Counted from the stretch's first letter, positions 1 to 9,992 are shown. The stretch is 64,000 bases of DNA from Serratia sp. PL17 (GCF_017832355.1 NZ_JAFIBY010000001.1:620001-684000); one strand, 5' to 3'. Program-made: numbers and translations. The notes: generated from the letters alone by a model not told the origin.

Positions 1-282
1 TGACACCGGGCCGCCGCCGGCACGTACCACTTGTTGTTCTATTTGAGCGATCTCTTGCTCGACTTTATTGGCAATCTGCACCTTGACGATTTTATCCACC
101 GACGAGAGCAGGACTTTAAGTACCACTTTCAGTGCCACATTCTCGCAGAACGAATCGTAGTGATGGATCGCAGGCGGCGCCGCAGGGGGTTCGGGTGCGC
201 GCGGGGCCATAGCCTTAAAACTGTCTACATTTTCAATAATAAGATCCATGTCTCTTATTAGTTCATCAAAATCTTTAGACAC
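1..282 (-). CDS. Hypothetical protein, C-terminus cut by the window edge
   Basis: An open frame runs on the minus strand from a GTG at 282 to the window edge without a stop (94 codons). The GTG has a purine-rich AGGGA about 10 nt upstream; an in-frame ATG at 249 is the alternative start. The visible part has an acidic N-terminus, a proline/alanine-rich linker (about residues 26-38, with PEPPAAPP) and then a helical, lysine- and hydrophobic-rich stretch. I do not recognise the family. Because the gene leaves the window its length and function cannot be judged. Confidence 0.5.
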   Translation of the reverse strand, partial: MSKDFDELIRDMDLIIENVDSFKAMAPRAPEPPAAPPAIHHYDSFCENVALKVVLKVLLSSVDKIVKVQIANKVEQEIAQIEQQVVRAGGGPVS

Positions 283-488
283 TGACTTATTTCCCTTCGC
301 TATGCGCAAAAACAGAACGCCCGTCATCAGGGCAAATGCCGATGCTTGACGGGCAGAACGAATTTCGACCGTGACGTTCAGGTAGTGAATGGCAGGCTGA
401 GCGGCATTTTAACCTTGCTGCGGGTTGGCAACAAGATGGGGCCGAACGAATCAACGGCCCCGTCAGGCAGGTAACGGCAGGTTATCGC

Positions 489-1088
489 TTAACTTTTCAG
501 CTTGGTGGTGATTTTCGTCACGTGTTCACCCTGGTAGCGGGCGATAGTCAGCTCTTCTTGGCTAGGTTGGCGTGATCCGTCGGCACCGGCAATGGTTGTT
601 GCACCGTAAGGCGTGCCGCCGCGCGTATGGGAAACGTCAAACAGTTCTGGGGTGGCGTAGCCGATGGGTACAATAATAAAACCGTGGTGCGCCAACGTGG
701 TCCAGGTGGAGGTGATCGTGTGCTCCTGGCCGCCGCCTGTTCCTGTAGAGGAAAAGACGCTACCTACCTTGCCATATAGCGCGCCAGAAGCCCACAGCCC
801 GCCCGTCTGATCGAGGAAGGTGCGCATCTGCCCAGCCATGTTGCCAAAGCGCGTCGGCGTGCCGAAGATAATACCATCGTAATCGGCCAGTTCCTGTGGC
901 GTAGCGATAGGGGCTTTTTGATTTTGCTTACCGCCCGCTTTGGCAAAGGCGTCTGCCGGGATGGTTTCCGGAACGCGTTTGAGTGTGACTTCAGCACCAC
1001 TGACTCTGCGGGCGCCTTCTGCAACCGCCTCTGCCAGGGTTTCAATATGTCCGTACATTGAGTAATACAGAACCAAAATTTTCGCCAT
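489..1088 (-). CDS. wrbA: NAD(P)H:quinone oxidoreductase WrbA
   Basis: This 199-aa flavodoxin-fold protein matches WrbA in length (E. coli 198 aa) and sequence. It starts [18 protein letters not shown], the P-loop that binds the FMN phosphate, and carries the [14 protein letters not shown] segment that holds the isoalloxazine ring. WrbA is a cytosolic tetramer that reduces quinones by two electrons with NAD(P)H, avoiding semiquinone radicals, and is usually part of the stationary-phase/oxidative-stress response. The ATG at 1088 follows AAGGAAC. It stands alone; the next gene upstream (1167-1784) is on the same strand 78 nt away but functionally unrelated. Confidence 0.95.
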   Translation of the reverse strand: MAKILVLYYSMYGHIETLAEAVAEGARRVSGAEVTLKRVPETIPADAFAKAGGKQNQKAPIATPQELADYDGIIFGTPTRFGNMAGQMRTFLDQTGGLWASGALYGKVGSVFSSTGTGGGQEHTITSTWTTLAHHGFIIVPIGYATPELFDVSHTRGGTPYGATTIAGADGSRQPSQEELTIARYQGEHVTKITTKLKS

Positions 1089-1166
1089 GTTCCTTGCTCC
1101 GTTCGGGGGGATTGAAAGATATGCCCCCTAAGCATAGGAGTGAATGCGGAACTTATCCTTACGGCG

Positions 1167-1784
1167 TTATTTTATCCCTGCCACTGCCAGCAGTGCACCA
1201 AAGGTGATCAGCAAACCACCAAACACCCTGTCGATGCCTTTACGCAGCCGCAGGAGGCGCGCATTGATACCGGGCGCGGAAAACAGCAGGGCGACGGCAC
1301 CGAACCAGAGGATATGAGCAAGTGCAATGAATAATCCGTAACCTATTTGCACACTCAATGGCGTCTGTGGGTTAACCACTTGCATAAACAGGCTGACGAT
1401 AAAAATGGTGGTTTTGGGGTTTAGCACGTTAGTTAAAAAGCCGGTTTTCAGCGCGGCGAAGTCGCTAACGGCGGTCGGCGTGGCCGAAGAGTCTACCGTA
1501 TTGGTGCCGGCGTGGCGCAGCATACTGACGCCAAGGTAGATCAGGTAGGCGGCACCCACCGCTTTCAACAGCGTGAACAGCCACAATGATTGTTGGATCA
1601 ATACACCCACCCCAATCAGGGTATAGCTGACGTGGATAAGCACACCAGCGCCAATGCCGCAGGCAGTCAGCACGCCGGCACGGCGGGAAAGCAGCAGGCT
1701 ATTGCGTGACACCATAGCGAAATCGGGCCCCGGGCTGATGACGGCGAGTAAAGTGATGGTGACGACAGCGATGAGTTCGGTCAT
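1167..1784 (-). CDS. LysE/RhtB-family amino-acid exporter
   Basis: A 205-aa membrane protein with the family N-terminus: a hydrophobic helix followed by SPGPDFAMV near residues 18-26, and about six predicted membrane segments. LysE/RhtB proteins export amino acids (lysine, threonine, homoserine lactone, cysteine derivatives) using the proton gradient. The ATG at 1784 has AGGATAACT upstream. It is divergently placed to a LysR regulator starting at 1853, a common pairing in which the regulator senses the exported amino acid. The substrate cannot be read from the sequence. Confidence 0.88.
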   Translation of the reverse strand: MTELIAVVTITLLAVISPGPDFAMVSRNSLLLSRRAGVLTACGIGAGVLIHVSYTLIGVGVLIQQSLWLFTLLKAVGAAYLIYLGVSMLRHAGTNTVDSSATPTAVSDFAALKTGFLTNVLNPKTTIFIVSLFMQVVNPQTPLSVQIGYGLFIALAHILWFGAVALLFSAPGINARLLRLRKGIDRVFGGLLITFGALLAVAGIK

Positions 1785-1852
1785 AGTTATCCTGTAGGAA
1801 AATCAGAAGAGAGTGGCTGATTTATAAAAGGAATGGCCGACGATGACAAACG

Positions 1853-2776
1853 ATGAAAACTGACGATATCGGTGAGAAAAACTCACGCAAGATTAACCGA
1901 CCGCTGTCGCTGGGGGGCTTGCGTTGTTTTGAGGCGGCAGCAAGGTTGGAAAGTTTCACTCAGGCGGCAAACAGCCTGAGCCTGACGCACGGCGCGGTCA
2001 GCCGTGCGGTCAGGGCGCTGGAAGATGAGCTCGGCGTTGCGCTGTTCGAACGCCGCCATCGGCGGGTACATCTCACTGATGGCGGGAGAATGCTGTTGCA
2101 AGCATCACAACAGGCGTTCGGCATTCTGGAACATACGGCACAAACACTGCGACAGCAGGCGCAGGATGCCCCGCTGGTCTTGTCGTGTGAGCCGACGCTG
2201 TTGATGCGTTGGCTGATACCGCGTTTGCCCGCTTTTCAGTTAGCACACCCTGATATCAACCTGCAGCTGGTTGCGGGGGGCGGGCCGTTTTCGTTTCAAG
2301 ACGGTATTAGCGCCGCTATCCGCCGTAACGATTTTGACTGGGGCGATAAACTGCACAGCGTGGCGCTGTTCGATGAACGGGTCGGGCCGGTGTGCAAGCC
2401 TGAAATGGTGCAACGTTTTATTGCCGTTAATGCTGGCCAGTCCACCCTGAGTCATGATGCCGTATTGCTGCATTCCGCTACGCGTCCCGATGCCTGGCAA
2501 CAGTGGGCGCAGTTCCAGGGTATGGCACTTGAGGGGCGAACGGACCAGCGTTTTGATCACTTTTACTTCAGTTTGCAGGCGGCGGTGGCGGGGATAGGTG
2601 TTGCTATCGGCCCATGGCAGCAGGTGCGGGATGACGTTGCTTCCGGGTTGTTGAGTGCGCCTTTTGGCTTCATGCCGGATGGTAGCGGCTACTGCTTGCT
2701 TACGCCGCAGGAAATCCAGCCGGACAGTGCTCTGGCCCGGCTGGCCGAGTGGCTGCAGGTTACGGCATACGCCTGA
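1853..2776 (+). CDS. LysR-family transcriptional regulator (GcvA-like)
   Basis: A 307-aa protein with an N-terminal winged HTH at about residues 17-78 (LGGLRCFEAAARLESFTQAA, then LTHGAVSRAVRALEDELGV) and a C-terminal periplasmic-binding-fold effector domain. The layout and motif wording resemble the GcvA/AmpR branch. It is divergent from the LysE-type exporter at 1167-1784 with 68 nt between starts, so it probably controls that gene and itself. Its 3' end overlaps the convergent gene 2760-3230 by 17 nt. Other ATG codons lie near 1853, so the start is uncertain by a few residues. Confidence 0.88.
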   Translation: MKTDDIGEKNSRKINRPLSLGGLRCFEAAARLESFTQAANSLSLTHGAVSRAVRALEDELGVALFERRHRRVHLTDGGRMLLQASQQAFGILEHTAQTLRQQAQDAPLVLSCEPTLLMRWLIPRLPAFQLAHPDINLQLVAGGGPFSFQDGISAAIRRNDFDWGDKLHSVALFDERVGPVCKPEMVQRFIAVNAGQSTLSHDAVLLHSATRPDAWQQWAQFQGMALEGRTDQRFDHFYFSLQAAVAGIGVAIGPWQQVRDDVASGLLSAPFGFMPDGSGYCLLTPQEIQPDSALARLAEWLQVTAYA

Positions 2777-3230
2777 GTTTTTGTGCCAGGCGTTGCTGCT
2801 GCCAGCGGCTGATGACGTCACGTAGCAGTAAGGTCCGCATAGCCCGCATGAGGATCGCGAAGCTCATACCGCCGATGGCCCACAGCGACCAGAGGTATTG
2901 CGGATGGGTAAACCAGTTGATGGCAAACAGCATCAGGCCGATAAGGGCAAAACGTACCGCCATGCTCAGCAACTTGGCTTCCGCTTCAACCTGCCGACGA
3001 AGCGTTTGCTCGGCCTCACCCGTGCTTTCGTCCTGTGCGGGTATCGGCTGATAGAGGTCGCTGACCTGTACTCCCAATACGGCGGCAATTGCGGTCAGGG
3101 TTTCCAGGCTGGCTTGCTCGCCATTTTCAATACGTTGTACGGTGCGGGTACTGAGGCCGGCGATAGTGGCCAATTGTTCCTGTGACCAGCCTTTGTCCAG
3201 CCGTAGTTGCCTGATGCGGTAGGTTTGCAT
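2760..3230 (-). CDS. XRE-family regulator with C-terminal 2TM domain
   Basis: I chose the ATG at 3230, which has GGAG 6 nt upstream; a TTG four codons earlier lacks one. The 156-aa product starts with a classic XRE HTH (about residues 1-60, containing GWSQEQLATIAGLSTRTVQR) and ends with two hydrophobic helices at roughly residues 90-135, the 2TM arrangement. Such proteins are probably membrane-tethered regulators; their signals are unknown. The gene overlaps the end of the convergent LysR gene by 17 nt. Confidence 0.85.
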   Translation of the reverse strand: MQTYRIRQLRLDKGWSQEQLATIAGLSTRTVQRIENGEQASLETLTAIAAVLGVQVSDLYQPIPAQDESTGEAEQTLRRQVEAEAKLLSMAVRFALIGLMLFAINWFTHPQYLWSLWAIGGMSFAILMRAMRTLLLRDVISRWQQQRLAQKLRRMP

Positions 3231-3360
3231 TGCGTTCTCCAACGTGAGTCATCACTAAGGCAAAGTGTAGGGGCAGACATTGCCGATCGCCACGACAGCA
3301 ACATGACATATGCACGACAGACAGGTGACAGCACAGGGAAAACGCGGGCTGCCGTGGTGA

Positions 3361-3936
3361 TCAGAAGGTGACGTTGCGAATAAAACGTAACGGGTGATTT
3401 GTCCGGTTAGCGTAAGCATAGTGCTGATCGCTGTTGAATACCTGGGTTTGTCCGGCATCCAGAATCAATGTTTGCTGTTCCAATACCAACGTCAGGCTGC
3501 CGACGATCACGTAGATAATTTCGCTCCAGCCTTCAGCATCGGGCATGGAGTCATAGTGTTCGCCCGGCATCAATGTCCATTCCCACAGTTCAACCCGTTG
3601 GCGCGCAGGCACGCTGGCGGAGAACAGCGCCTGGCTTTCTGGTTGCTGCCCTTGCCAGGCCAACTCACCCACCAGGTGGCTACCGCGTGCTTCGGGCGCT
3701 TGGATCAGATCGGTGAAGGCGATATTCAGTGCGTCGGCGAGCTTGTCCAGTACCGCCAGACTAACGTTGCGGTCACCGGCTTCAATACCCGCCAGCATGC
3801 GGCGGCTGACACAGGATCTTTCTGCCAACGCGACTTGGCTTAGTCCCGCCTGTTGGCGATAGCTGCGCAGATTGCTGCTCAGATATTGCAGCACCTTGGG
3901 CGCTTCATGTTTACCGCTGTTCTCTGCATTGCTCAT
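3361..3936 (-). CDS. XRE-family regulator with C-terminal cupin domain
   Basis: A 191-aa protein with an N-terminal XRE HTH (about residues 18-75, LSQVALAERSCVSRRMLAGI) joined to a cupin sensor domain (about 115-185, with a PGEHYDSMPDAEG-type motif 1). The HTH-cupin family includes PuuR-like regulators that respond to small amines or other metabolites. The ATG at 3936 has GAGGT about 10 nt upstream. It is divergent from the EamA exporter at 4004, only 67 nt away, so it very likely regulates that transporter. Confidence 0.88.
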   Translation of the reverse strand: MSNAENSGKHEAPKVLQYLSSNLRSYRQQAGLSQVALAERSCVSRRMLAGIEAGDRNVSLAVLDKLADALNIAFTDLIQAPEARGSHLVGELAWQGQQPESQALFSASVPARQRVELWEWTLMPGEHYDSMPDAEGWSEIIYVIVGSLTLVLEQQTLILDAGQTQVFNSDQHYAYANRTNHPLRFIRNVTF

Positions 3937-4003
3937 CCGCGGGCTTTACCTCATACTGGCAGGATCTGTGCATTATATTGCACCCAGCAGGAAGGGCAAG
4001 CCG

Positions 4004-4921
4004 GTGTCTGTAGTAAAAAAATCCTTTATTTCCACCTTTATACCCACGATAAAGCGGCAGGAAGCGGTGTTGATTTTTATCACCATGATCTGGGGCGGAA
4101 CCTTCCTGGCGGTACATTACGCGATGAAGTTCAGCGGCCCGTTCTTTTTCGTGGGCTTGCGATTTGCCGCCGCCACCTTGGTGCTGATGCTGTTCTCCTT
4201 TCGCACGTTGCGTGGGCTGACCTGGTATGAATTAAAAGCGGGCGTGTTTATCGGCATTGCCATTATGTTCGGTTACGGCTTGCAAACCGTGGGGTTGCAA
4301 ACCATATCCAGCAGTCAGTCGGCGTTTATTACCGCTATGTATGTGCCGATGGTACCGCTGTTGCAGTGGCTCGTGCTGGGGCGTTTCCCCGGCGTGATGG
4401 CGTGGGTCGGCGTGTTGTTGGCATTCACCGGTTTGATGCTGCTGGCGGCACCGAGCAGTACCGACATGACGCTCAGTGTGGGTGAGCTACTGACCTTGAT
4501 AGGTACGTTGGGCATGGCTGCCGAGATCATTTTGATTGGTGCCTATGCCGGCAAGGTGAATGTTAAACGGGTAACGGTGGTGCAATTGGCGACAGCCTCG
4601 GTGGCGGCGTTTTTGATGATGGTGCCGACCGGCGAGTCCGTGCCGCCGTACTCCCATTATTTGCTCTACAGCGCGATAGGACTGGGGCTTGCCAGCGCCA
4701 TCATTCAGCTAACGATGAACTGGGCGCAGCGCAGTGTTTCACCGACACGTGCCACGGTTATCTATGCGGGCGAGCCGGTGTGGGCCGGGCTGGTTGGGCG
4801 CCTTGCCGGTGAGCGCCTGCCCGGGATCGCGTTGTTAGGTTGTGCATTAATCGTATTAGGGGTGTTGGTCAGCGAACTGCGCATACGCCGCAAAGGAAAA
4901 GCGGCGGCGCTTGTTGAATAA
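4004..4921 (+). CDS. EamA/DMT-family transporter
   Basis: A 305-aa protein with about ten hydrophobic helices in two EamA repeats, typical of drug/metabolite exporters of the inner membrane. I start at the GTG at 4004 because AGGAAGGG sits about 8 nt upstream; a longer frame from 3872 would run through the divergent regulator gene. MIWGGTFLAVHYAMKFSGP near the N-terminus is the usual first-helix signature. The substrate is unknown. Pairing with the divergent HTH-cupin regulator suggests inducible efflux of a small metabolite. Confidence 0.85.
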   Translation: MSVVKKSFISTFIPTIKRQEAVLIFITMIWGGTFLAVHYAMKFSGPFFFVGLRFAAATLVLMLFSFRTLRGLTWYELKAGVFIGIAIMFGYGLQTVGLQTISSSQSAFITAMYVPMVPLLQWLVLGRFPGVMAWVGVLLAFTGLMLLAAPSSTDMTLSVGELLTLIGTLGMAAEIILIGAYAGKVNVKRVTVVQLATASVAAFLMMVPTGESVPPYSHYLLYSAIGLGLASAIIQLTMNWAQRSVSPTRATVIYAGEPVWAGLVGRLAGERLPGIALLGCALIVLGVLVSELRIRRKGKAAALVE

Positions 4922-4949
4922 GGCCCGGTTGCCGGGCCATTGCGAGGCA

Positions 4950-6269
4950 TTAACGCAGGGGGCTGTCCGCCAGTGGCAATGTTTTCCGCTTGCGCAACAG
5001 CGCGTTGAGGATAATGGCACCGAATGTGGCGGTGCCGATACCCCCCATAGTGAAGTTGCCAATGGTCAAGGCAAAATCCCCGGCGCCCAGCACCAACGTA
5101 ACCGCCACCATAATCAGGTTGCCGTTATCACCAAGATCTACGTGGTTCTGCACCCAGATACGTGCGCCGGCGACGGCAATTAAACCGAACACCACGACGG
5201 ATGCGCCACCCAGCACGGGACCGGGAATCGTGTGAATCAGCGCACCGAACTTCGGTGAAAAGCCCAACAGGATAGCTACGATAGCCGCCGCAACGAATAT
5301 CAGCGTAGAGTAAACTTTGGTCACGGCCATTACGCCGATATTTTCAGCATAGGTGGTCACCCCGGTACCGCCCACCGAGCCCGATAGCAGTGTAGCCAGC
5401 CCGTCACCGACGAAGGCGCGGCCGATGTAAGGATCGAGATCCCGGCCGGTCATTCCCGCCACGGCTTTCACATGCCCGAGATTTTCTGCCACTAAAATAA
5501 TCGCTACCGGGGCGATCAGCAGCATAGCGTGCAGGTTAAATACTGGCGTGGTGAACTGTGGAAATCCAAACCAAGCGGCGTGGCTCAGTGCGCTGTAATC
5601 CACCGGTTTGCCAAGACCAAAACCGTTGGTTGCCACCACGTAGATCAGATAGGCGACGATTAACCCCACCAGAAGCAATAGCCTCTGCATCAACCCGCGG
5701 GTAAATACGGCTACCGAGCCAATACAGAGAATGGTGACCACCGCCATCCAACTGTCAAAATGGGAGGCCGAAACGCTGCGTACGGCGATAGGTGCCAGGT
5801 TAAGCCCAATCGCCATGACCACGGCACCTGTCACCACCGGCGGCATCAGACGCTCTATCCAGCGTGTTCCAACGCTCATCACCACAAAGCCGATGAACAG
5901 ATACACCAGGCCGCAAGCGATGATACCGCCGAGTGCCAGCGCAATATTGGGGTTGGCCCCTTGGCCGCTGTAACCTGTCAGGGTGATGACCAACCCGACA
6001 AAAGCCGCACTGGAGCCGAGGTAGCTCGGTACCCGTCCACCTACCACCAGAAAAAACAGCAGCGTGCCGATACCGGACATTAAAATCGCCAGATTTGCAT
6101 CAAAGCCCATCAGGAGTGGCATCAGAACGGTGGCACCAAACATCGCCACCGCATGCTGTAAACCCATCACCAGCGTCTGCGCAAGCGGTAACCGTTCATC
6201 GGGTGCGACGATTGCACCGTCCAGACTGCCTTGTTTCACGCGCCATAGAGGAAACCAGGTATTCGCCAT
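4950..6269 (-). CDS. rutG: Pyrimidine permease RutG
   Basis: Last gene of the rut operon. The 439-aa protein belongs to the NCS2 nucleobase:cation symporters: long N-terminal MANTWFPLWRVKQG, glycine-rich transmembrane helices and an AENLGHVKAVAGMTGRDLDP signature around the middle. It is expected to import uracil (and thymine) for RutA. The ATG at 6269 has GGAG 6 nt upstream; a TTG four codons earlier is ignored. It follows rutF by 70 nt. Confidence 0.93.
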   Translation of the reverse strand: MANTWFPLWRVKQGSLDGAIVAPDERLPLAQTLVMGLQHAVAMFGATVLMPLLMGFDANLAILMSGIGTLLFFLVVGGRVPSYLGSSAAFVGLVITLTGYSGQGANPNIALALGGIIACGLVYLFIGFVVMSVGTRWIERLMPPVVTGAVVMAIGLNLAPIAVRSVSASHFDSWMAVVTILCIGSVAVFTRGLMQRLLLLVGLIVAYLIYVVATNGFGLGKPVDYSALSHAAWFGFPQFTTPVFNLHAMLLIAPVAIILVAENLGHVKAVAGMTGRDLDPYIGRAFVGDGLATLLSGSVGGTGVTTYAENIGVMAVTKVYSTLIFVAAAIVAILLGFSPKFGALIHTIPGPVLGGASVVVFGLIAVAGARIWVQNHVDLGDNGNLIMVAVTLVLGAGDFALTIGNFTMGGIGTATFGAIILNALLRKRKTLPLADSPLR

Positions 6270-6339
6270 CGTTATCTCCAAAATTGTGTGGGGCAGATTT
6301 GCGGTGTGGGTGAGCCTGCTTCAGGCTGTTATTCGCCAG

Positions 6340-6867
6340 TTACTGTTTCAGTAAAGAGTGATAACGCCGATCGAAGTAGGCCAGGCCGTGGCCGTCGTCA
6401 TTACGGGTTATCGCCACGACCTGGCAGAACAGAATGTCGTGGGTGCCGACACTGACCAGTTGGCTAATCTGGCAGTCGAAAGACACGATGGCACCGTGCA
6501 GAATCGGGGCGCCGGTTACCAGCGTAGACCAGCGTGCCGCCGAGAATCGCAGGTCCATCGGTGTTTTACCGCCGAACAAATTCGACAGCGACTCGTGTTC
6601 TGCTGCCAGTGTATTGACGCACAGCGTTTGGTTCTGTTTGAACACCGAATAGACCGATGCCGATCGGTTCAAGCACACCAACAGCGTGGGCGGTGTGTCG
6701 GTGACACTGCATACCGCGGAGGCGGTAAAACCGGCACGGCCTCCGGGGCCGTCAGTAGTAATAATATTCACCGCCGATCCCAGGCGTGCCATGGCATCGC
6801 GGAAGTCTTGTTTTTCTACGCACCGCGGTTGTAACGGTGCATCGGCAAGCAGCATGTGGCTTTGCAT
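6340..6867 (-). CDS. rutF: FMN reductase RutF
   Basis: A 175-aa flavin-reductase-like protein (HpaC family split-barrel) that supplies reduced FMN to the monooxygenase RutA. It shows [20 protein letters not shown] at about residues 22-41, the conserved start of the FMN-binding barrel. The ATG at 6867 follows GGAGGAACCTC. It begins 15 nt after the end of rutD; in E. coli rutE lies between these two genes and here there is no room for it. Confidence 0.93.
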   Translation of the reverse strand: MQSHMLLADAPLQPRCVEKQDFRDAMARLGSAVNIITTDGPGGRAGFTASAVCSVTDTPPTLLVCLNRSASVYSVFKQNQTLCVNTLAAEHESLSNLFGGKTPMDLRFSAARWSTLVTGAPILHGAIVSFDCQISQLVSVGTHDILFCQVVAITRNDDGHGLAYFDRRYHSLLKQ

Positions 6868-6882
6868 GAGGTTCCTCCAGGT

Positions 6883-7686
6883 CTAGAGTACGAAGCTGGT
6901 TTTGGCGTTCGGCGCTTTCAGCAACCAGTCCAGCAGGATGCGATTAAAGTTCTCGGTGTCGGTCACGCTCATGGCATGGCCGCCGTATCCCATTTCTACG
7001 AGTTCGCCATTCGGCAGACTTTGAGCCAACTGATGCGAGCAGCGATAGGGCACCAGCAGGTCGTCACGGGAACACAACGCAAGAGTCGGCGTGGTGATGT
7101 CCGCCAGGTACGGCCGGAAATCCGTGTTCATCAATGCCTTCAGGCGGCGCAACAGGTTCTCCGTGCCCTGAAAATGTGCGGTCTGATGCCGCAGTTCTTC
7201 ATCCAGCAGGGCCTCATGCTGTGACAGCCAGTCGGCGGGAAACAGGAAGAGAGGTTGGGCACGCACGTAGGCCTCTACACCGCTGTTGAGTAACAGGTCC
7301 TGACGGACGTTAAAGCAGCGCCGGGTCTGGCTGTCCAGCGTCGACCAGCCGTTGACCACCACCAGTTTTTCGACCAACTGCGGGTGGGTAAGTGCTAATT
7401 GCAGGCCAATCATGCCGCCAAGCGCATGGCCGACGAAACAACAGCGTTCGATGCTGAGGGTGCGCAGCAACTGCGCGACTTCATCGGCCATGTCGGCCAT
7501 GCTGTAACCTTCCGGTACCTTTCCTCGACTGCTGGCGGTGCCGAAGTGGTCGTAAACCATCACCTGGAAATGCTGGCTCAGCATGTCAATCTGTGGATGC
7601 CAGAAGCTGCCTGCACCGCCCAGCCCGGCGGAAAGGACCAGCGTTGGGGCCAGTGGCGTGCCTTTGCCTAAAATTTCAAAGTACAT
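6883..7686 (-). CDS. rutD: RutD, alpha/beta hydrolase of the Rut pathway
   Basis: A 267-aa alpha/beta hydrolase. The nucleophile elbow reads VGHALGG, with Ala at the usual Ser position, exactly as in E. coli RutD, so this is a family trait and not a mutation. It has been described as accelerating aminoacrylate hydrolysis and, more recently, as a carbamate hydrolase acting on the RutB product. It sits between rutC and rutF, 24 nt after rutC. The ATG at 7686 follows GAGGAGCGAGC. Confidence 0.92.
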   Translation of the reverse strand: MYFEILGKGTPLAPTLVLSAGLGGAGSFWHPQIDMLSQHFQVMVYDHFGTASSRGKVPEGYSMADMADEVAQLLRTLSIERCCFVGHALGGMIGLQLALTHPQLVEKLVVVNGWSTLDSQTRRCFNVRQDLLLNSGVEAYVRAQPLFLFPADWLSQHEALLDEELRHQTAHFQGTENLLRRLKALMNTDFRPYLADITTPTLALCSRDDLLVPYRCSHQLAQSLPNGELVEMGYGGHAMSVTDTENFNRILLDWLLKAPNAKTSFVL

Positions 7687-7710
7687 GCTCGCTCCTCTGC
7701 GGGTAATGGT

Positions 7711-8097
7711 TCAACGGCCGATATGGGCGACGGTGGCGATCTCAATCAGTGCGTCCGGCTTCACGAGTCCGCACTGAATGCAGTAGCGAGCCGGTTTGTC
7801 ACCGGGGAAGTACTCGGCATACACCTGATTGATGGCGGCATAGTTTTGCCAGTCGGTGAGGAATATCGAGTTAAAGGTCACATCGTCCATAGTGCCACCG
7901 GCGGTTTCGATCACGGTCTTAATGGTCTCCAGCACGTGCCGGGTTTGCCCCGCGGCATCACCGACATGCACCACGTTATTTTCTTTATCGAACGCCAGCG
8001 TCCCCGAGACGTAAACCACGCCGTCAGCCAGTGTACCGGGGACAAACGGCGCGAGTGGCTTGCCGGTGCCCGGCGGTGTAATGATTGTTTTTGGCAT
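7711..8097 (-). CDS. rutC: 3-aminoacrylate deaminase RutC (RidA family)
   Basis: The start at 8097 ([18 protein letters not shown]) has AGGAG upstream and gives 128 aa, the same length as E. coli RutC; the frame extends further upstream but without a ribosome site. It is a RidA/YjgF-fold protein, with the conserved Arg in PARYCIQCG near residue 105 that binds the carboxylate. Its proposed role is to convert 3-aminoacrylate to malonic semialdehyde plus ammonia, releasing nitrogen. Confidence 0.94.
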   Translation of the reverse strand: MPKTIITPPGTGKPLAPFVPGTLADGVVYVSGTLAFDKENNVVHVGDAAGQTRHVLETIKTVIETAGGTMDDVTFNSIFLTDWQNYAAINQVYAEYFPGDKPARYCIQCGLVKPDALIEIATVAHIGR

Positions 8098-8145
8098 TGT
8101 CGTGCTCCTGGTGAATGATGTTGTTCGCCTTGAGGCAGGCAAAAC

Positions 8146-8895
8146 TCATGCCGTTTGGCTGAGCGGGGTGGAAAGTGCATCACAGAAGCTGTCGACGTCC
8201 GATACCCAACCGAAGAAGGTCTCGATGTTATACAGCGCGGCTTGCTGAGCAAATAGTGGCCCGGCTTGGTGAGTGGCGTCGGCGAGCACAATGCCGAAGT
8301 ACTCGAGAAAAAAACCGTCGCGCAGCGTAGATTCCACACAGACGTTGGTAGCGATGCCGGTAAACACCAGATGATGAATGCCATATGAGCGCAGCAGGCT
8401 GTCGAGCTGCGTATTGAAGAACCCGCTGTAACGGGGTTTCGGGATCACAATATCGCCTGGCTGGGGTTGCAGTTCATCCACCAGATCGTAATCCCAGTCG
8501 CCCTTCGCCAACAGCTTACCCATCAGTTCTGGGCGTTTGCGCATGGTCTTCAGTGCGTTGGATTTATGCCAGTTTGGCGACCCCTGACCGCCAGCTTCGA
8601 CATACTGGTTGTCCCAGCCGTTTTGGAAGAAGATCACCTTGACGCCTGCGGCGCGTGCGCTGCTGATCGCACGTTTGATGTTGGCGATCACCGGGGCGGT
8701 GGCAGAGACATCAAAACCGGCGAGGTCCAGATAACCGCCTGGCGAGGCGTAGGCATTTTGCATATCAACCACGATCAACGCCGTTTCCTGCGGCGCAAAG
8801 GCGATGGCCTCCGGGCGGGCGGGCAGGGTTACTGTGTCCCCAGCCTGCGGTATCTGACGGCGTACTACGGGTTGGCTCTCGACAATTTTCATCAT
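8146..8895 (-). CDS. rutB: Ureidoacrylate amidohydrolase RutB
   Basis: A 249-aa isochorismatase-like hydrolase with the catalytic Asp in [13 protein letters not shown] (about residues 42-54) and the catalytic Cys in [12 protein letters not shown] (about 170-181). It splits the ureidoacrylate made by RutA into carbamate and aminoacrylate. Its ATG overlaps the rutA stop (ATGA), so translation is coupled. Confidence 0.95.
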   Translation of the reverse strand: MMKIVESQPVVRRQIPQAGDTVTLPARPEAIAFAPQETALIVVDMQNAYASPGGYLDLAGFDVSATAPVIANIKRAISSARAAGVKVIFFQNGWDNQYVEAGGQGSPNWHKSNALKTMRKRPELMGKLLAKGDWDYDLVDELQPQPGDIVIPKPRYSGFFNTQLDSLLRSYGIHHLVFTGIATNVCVESTLRDGFFLEYFGIVLADATHQAGPLFAQQAALYNIETFFGWVSDVDSFCDALSTPLSQTA

Positions 8896-9992
8896 GCCAC
8901 CTCACGGTTTGTGGCGGTTTGTGGGCAAACGTCGGCGCGGCTTTTCATCAGCGGCTGGATCCGCTCGCCGAAGTCTTCCACCCCTTTGATGAAGTCATCG
9001 AAGGTCAGCAGCACGCCTTCGGTACCGGGTACGGTAGCGATGTCATCCATCATGCGTGCTACGTTGGCGTAGGAACCGACCAGCGTACCCATATTGATGT
9101 TAACGGCAGAGGTCGGGTCCGCCATTTGGCGCACGTTAGTGTCGGCCCCGGAGGTGGTGTCTTTGCCGCTTTGCTCGGTCAGCCAGGCCAGGGCCTCGGT
9201 ATCGGCTCCCGCTTTATAGCTTTCCCATTTGGCGCGGGCGGCCTCATCGGTTTCATCGGCAATAATCATAAACAGCACGTAGCAGGCCACGTTGCGACCT
9301 TCGCTGTCGGCGGCGATTTTCAAGCGTGCCGCGGTCGGCGCAAAGGCGGTGGGCGTGTTGACACCCTTGCCAAAGCAGAAGTTGTAATCGGCATATTTGG
9401 CTGAGAAGGCCATGCCTGCATCGCTTTGTCCGGCGCAGATCACTTTGATGTCCGCCTGCGGCTGCGGGCTGACGCGGCAGTCGTCCATTTGGAAGAACTC
9501 ACCTTTGAAATCGGATTTACCGGTCCCCCACAGGTCGCGCAGCACATTGACGTACTCCGCCAGATAATCGTAGCGACGGCCAAAGTAATCGTCGCCCGGC
9601 CACATGCCCATTTGCTCGTATTCCGGTTTTTGCCACCCGGTCACCACATTAAGGCCAAAGCGCCCGTTTGAGATGGAATCAATGGTGGAGGCCATACGGG
9701 CGACGATCGCGGGTGGCATGGTCAGGGTAGCGGCTGTCGCGTAGATCTTGATGCGAGAGGTGACGGCGGCCAACCCGGCCATCAGTGTGAAAGACTCCAG
9801 ATTGTGATCCCAAAACTCGGTTTTGCCGCCGAAGCCGCGCAGTTTTATCATCGACAAGGCGAAATCGAAGTTGTAGTGCTCGGCCTTCTGCACGATGGTT
9901 TTATTGAGTTCAAACGTGGGTTTGTACTGTGGTGCATTGCTGGAAATCAGCCAGCCGTTGTTGCCGATCGGAATAAATACGCCAATTTTCAT
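8892..9992 (-). CDS. rutA: Pyrimidine oxygenase RutA
   Basis: First gene of the rut operon. The 366-aa flavin-dependent monooxygenase has a bacterial-luciferase-like TIM barrel and opens the uracil ring between N3 and C4 using O2 and FMNH2 from RutF, giving ureidoacrylate. Characteristic stretches are [12 protein letters not shown] near residue 6 and [15 protein letters not shown] in the middle. It is preceded by a sigma-54 promoter and a RutR operator (see those entries), fitting use of pyrimidines as nitrogen source under nitrogen limitation. Confidence 0.96.
   Translation of the reverse strand: MKIGVFIPIGNNGWLISSNAPQYKPTFELNKTIVQKAEHYNFDFALSMIKLRGFGGKTEFWDHNLESFTLMAGLAAVTSRIKIYATAATLTMPPAIVARMASTIDSISNGRFGLNVVTGWQKPEYEQMGMWPGDDYFGRRYDYLAEYVNVLRDLWGTGKSDFKGEFFQMDDCRVSPQPQADIKVICAGQSDAGMAFSAKYADYNFCFGKGVNTPTAFAPTAARLKIAADSEGRNVACYVLFMIIADETDEAARAKWESYKAGADTEALAWLTEQSGKDTTSGADTNVRQMADPTSAVNINMGTLVGSYANVARMMDDIATVPGTEGVLLTFDDFIKGVEDFGERIQPLMKSRADVCPQTATNREVA

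Noticed and set aside
437-461. GGGGCCG...CGGCCCC hairpin after wrbA as a terminator
   Set aside because: The stem is visible, but no T tract follows on the minus strand, so I did not list it.
6883-7686. RutD as an inactivated hydrolase because Ala replaces the nucleophile Ser
   Set aside because: E. coli RutD has the same GHALG motif; it is a family property and not damage.
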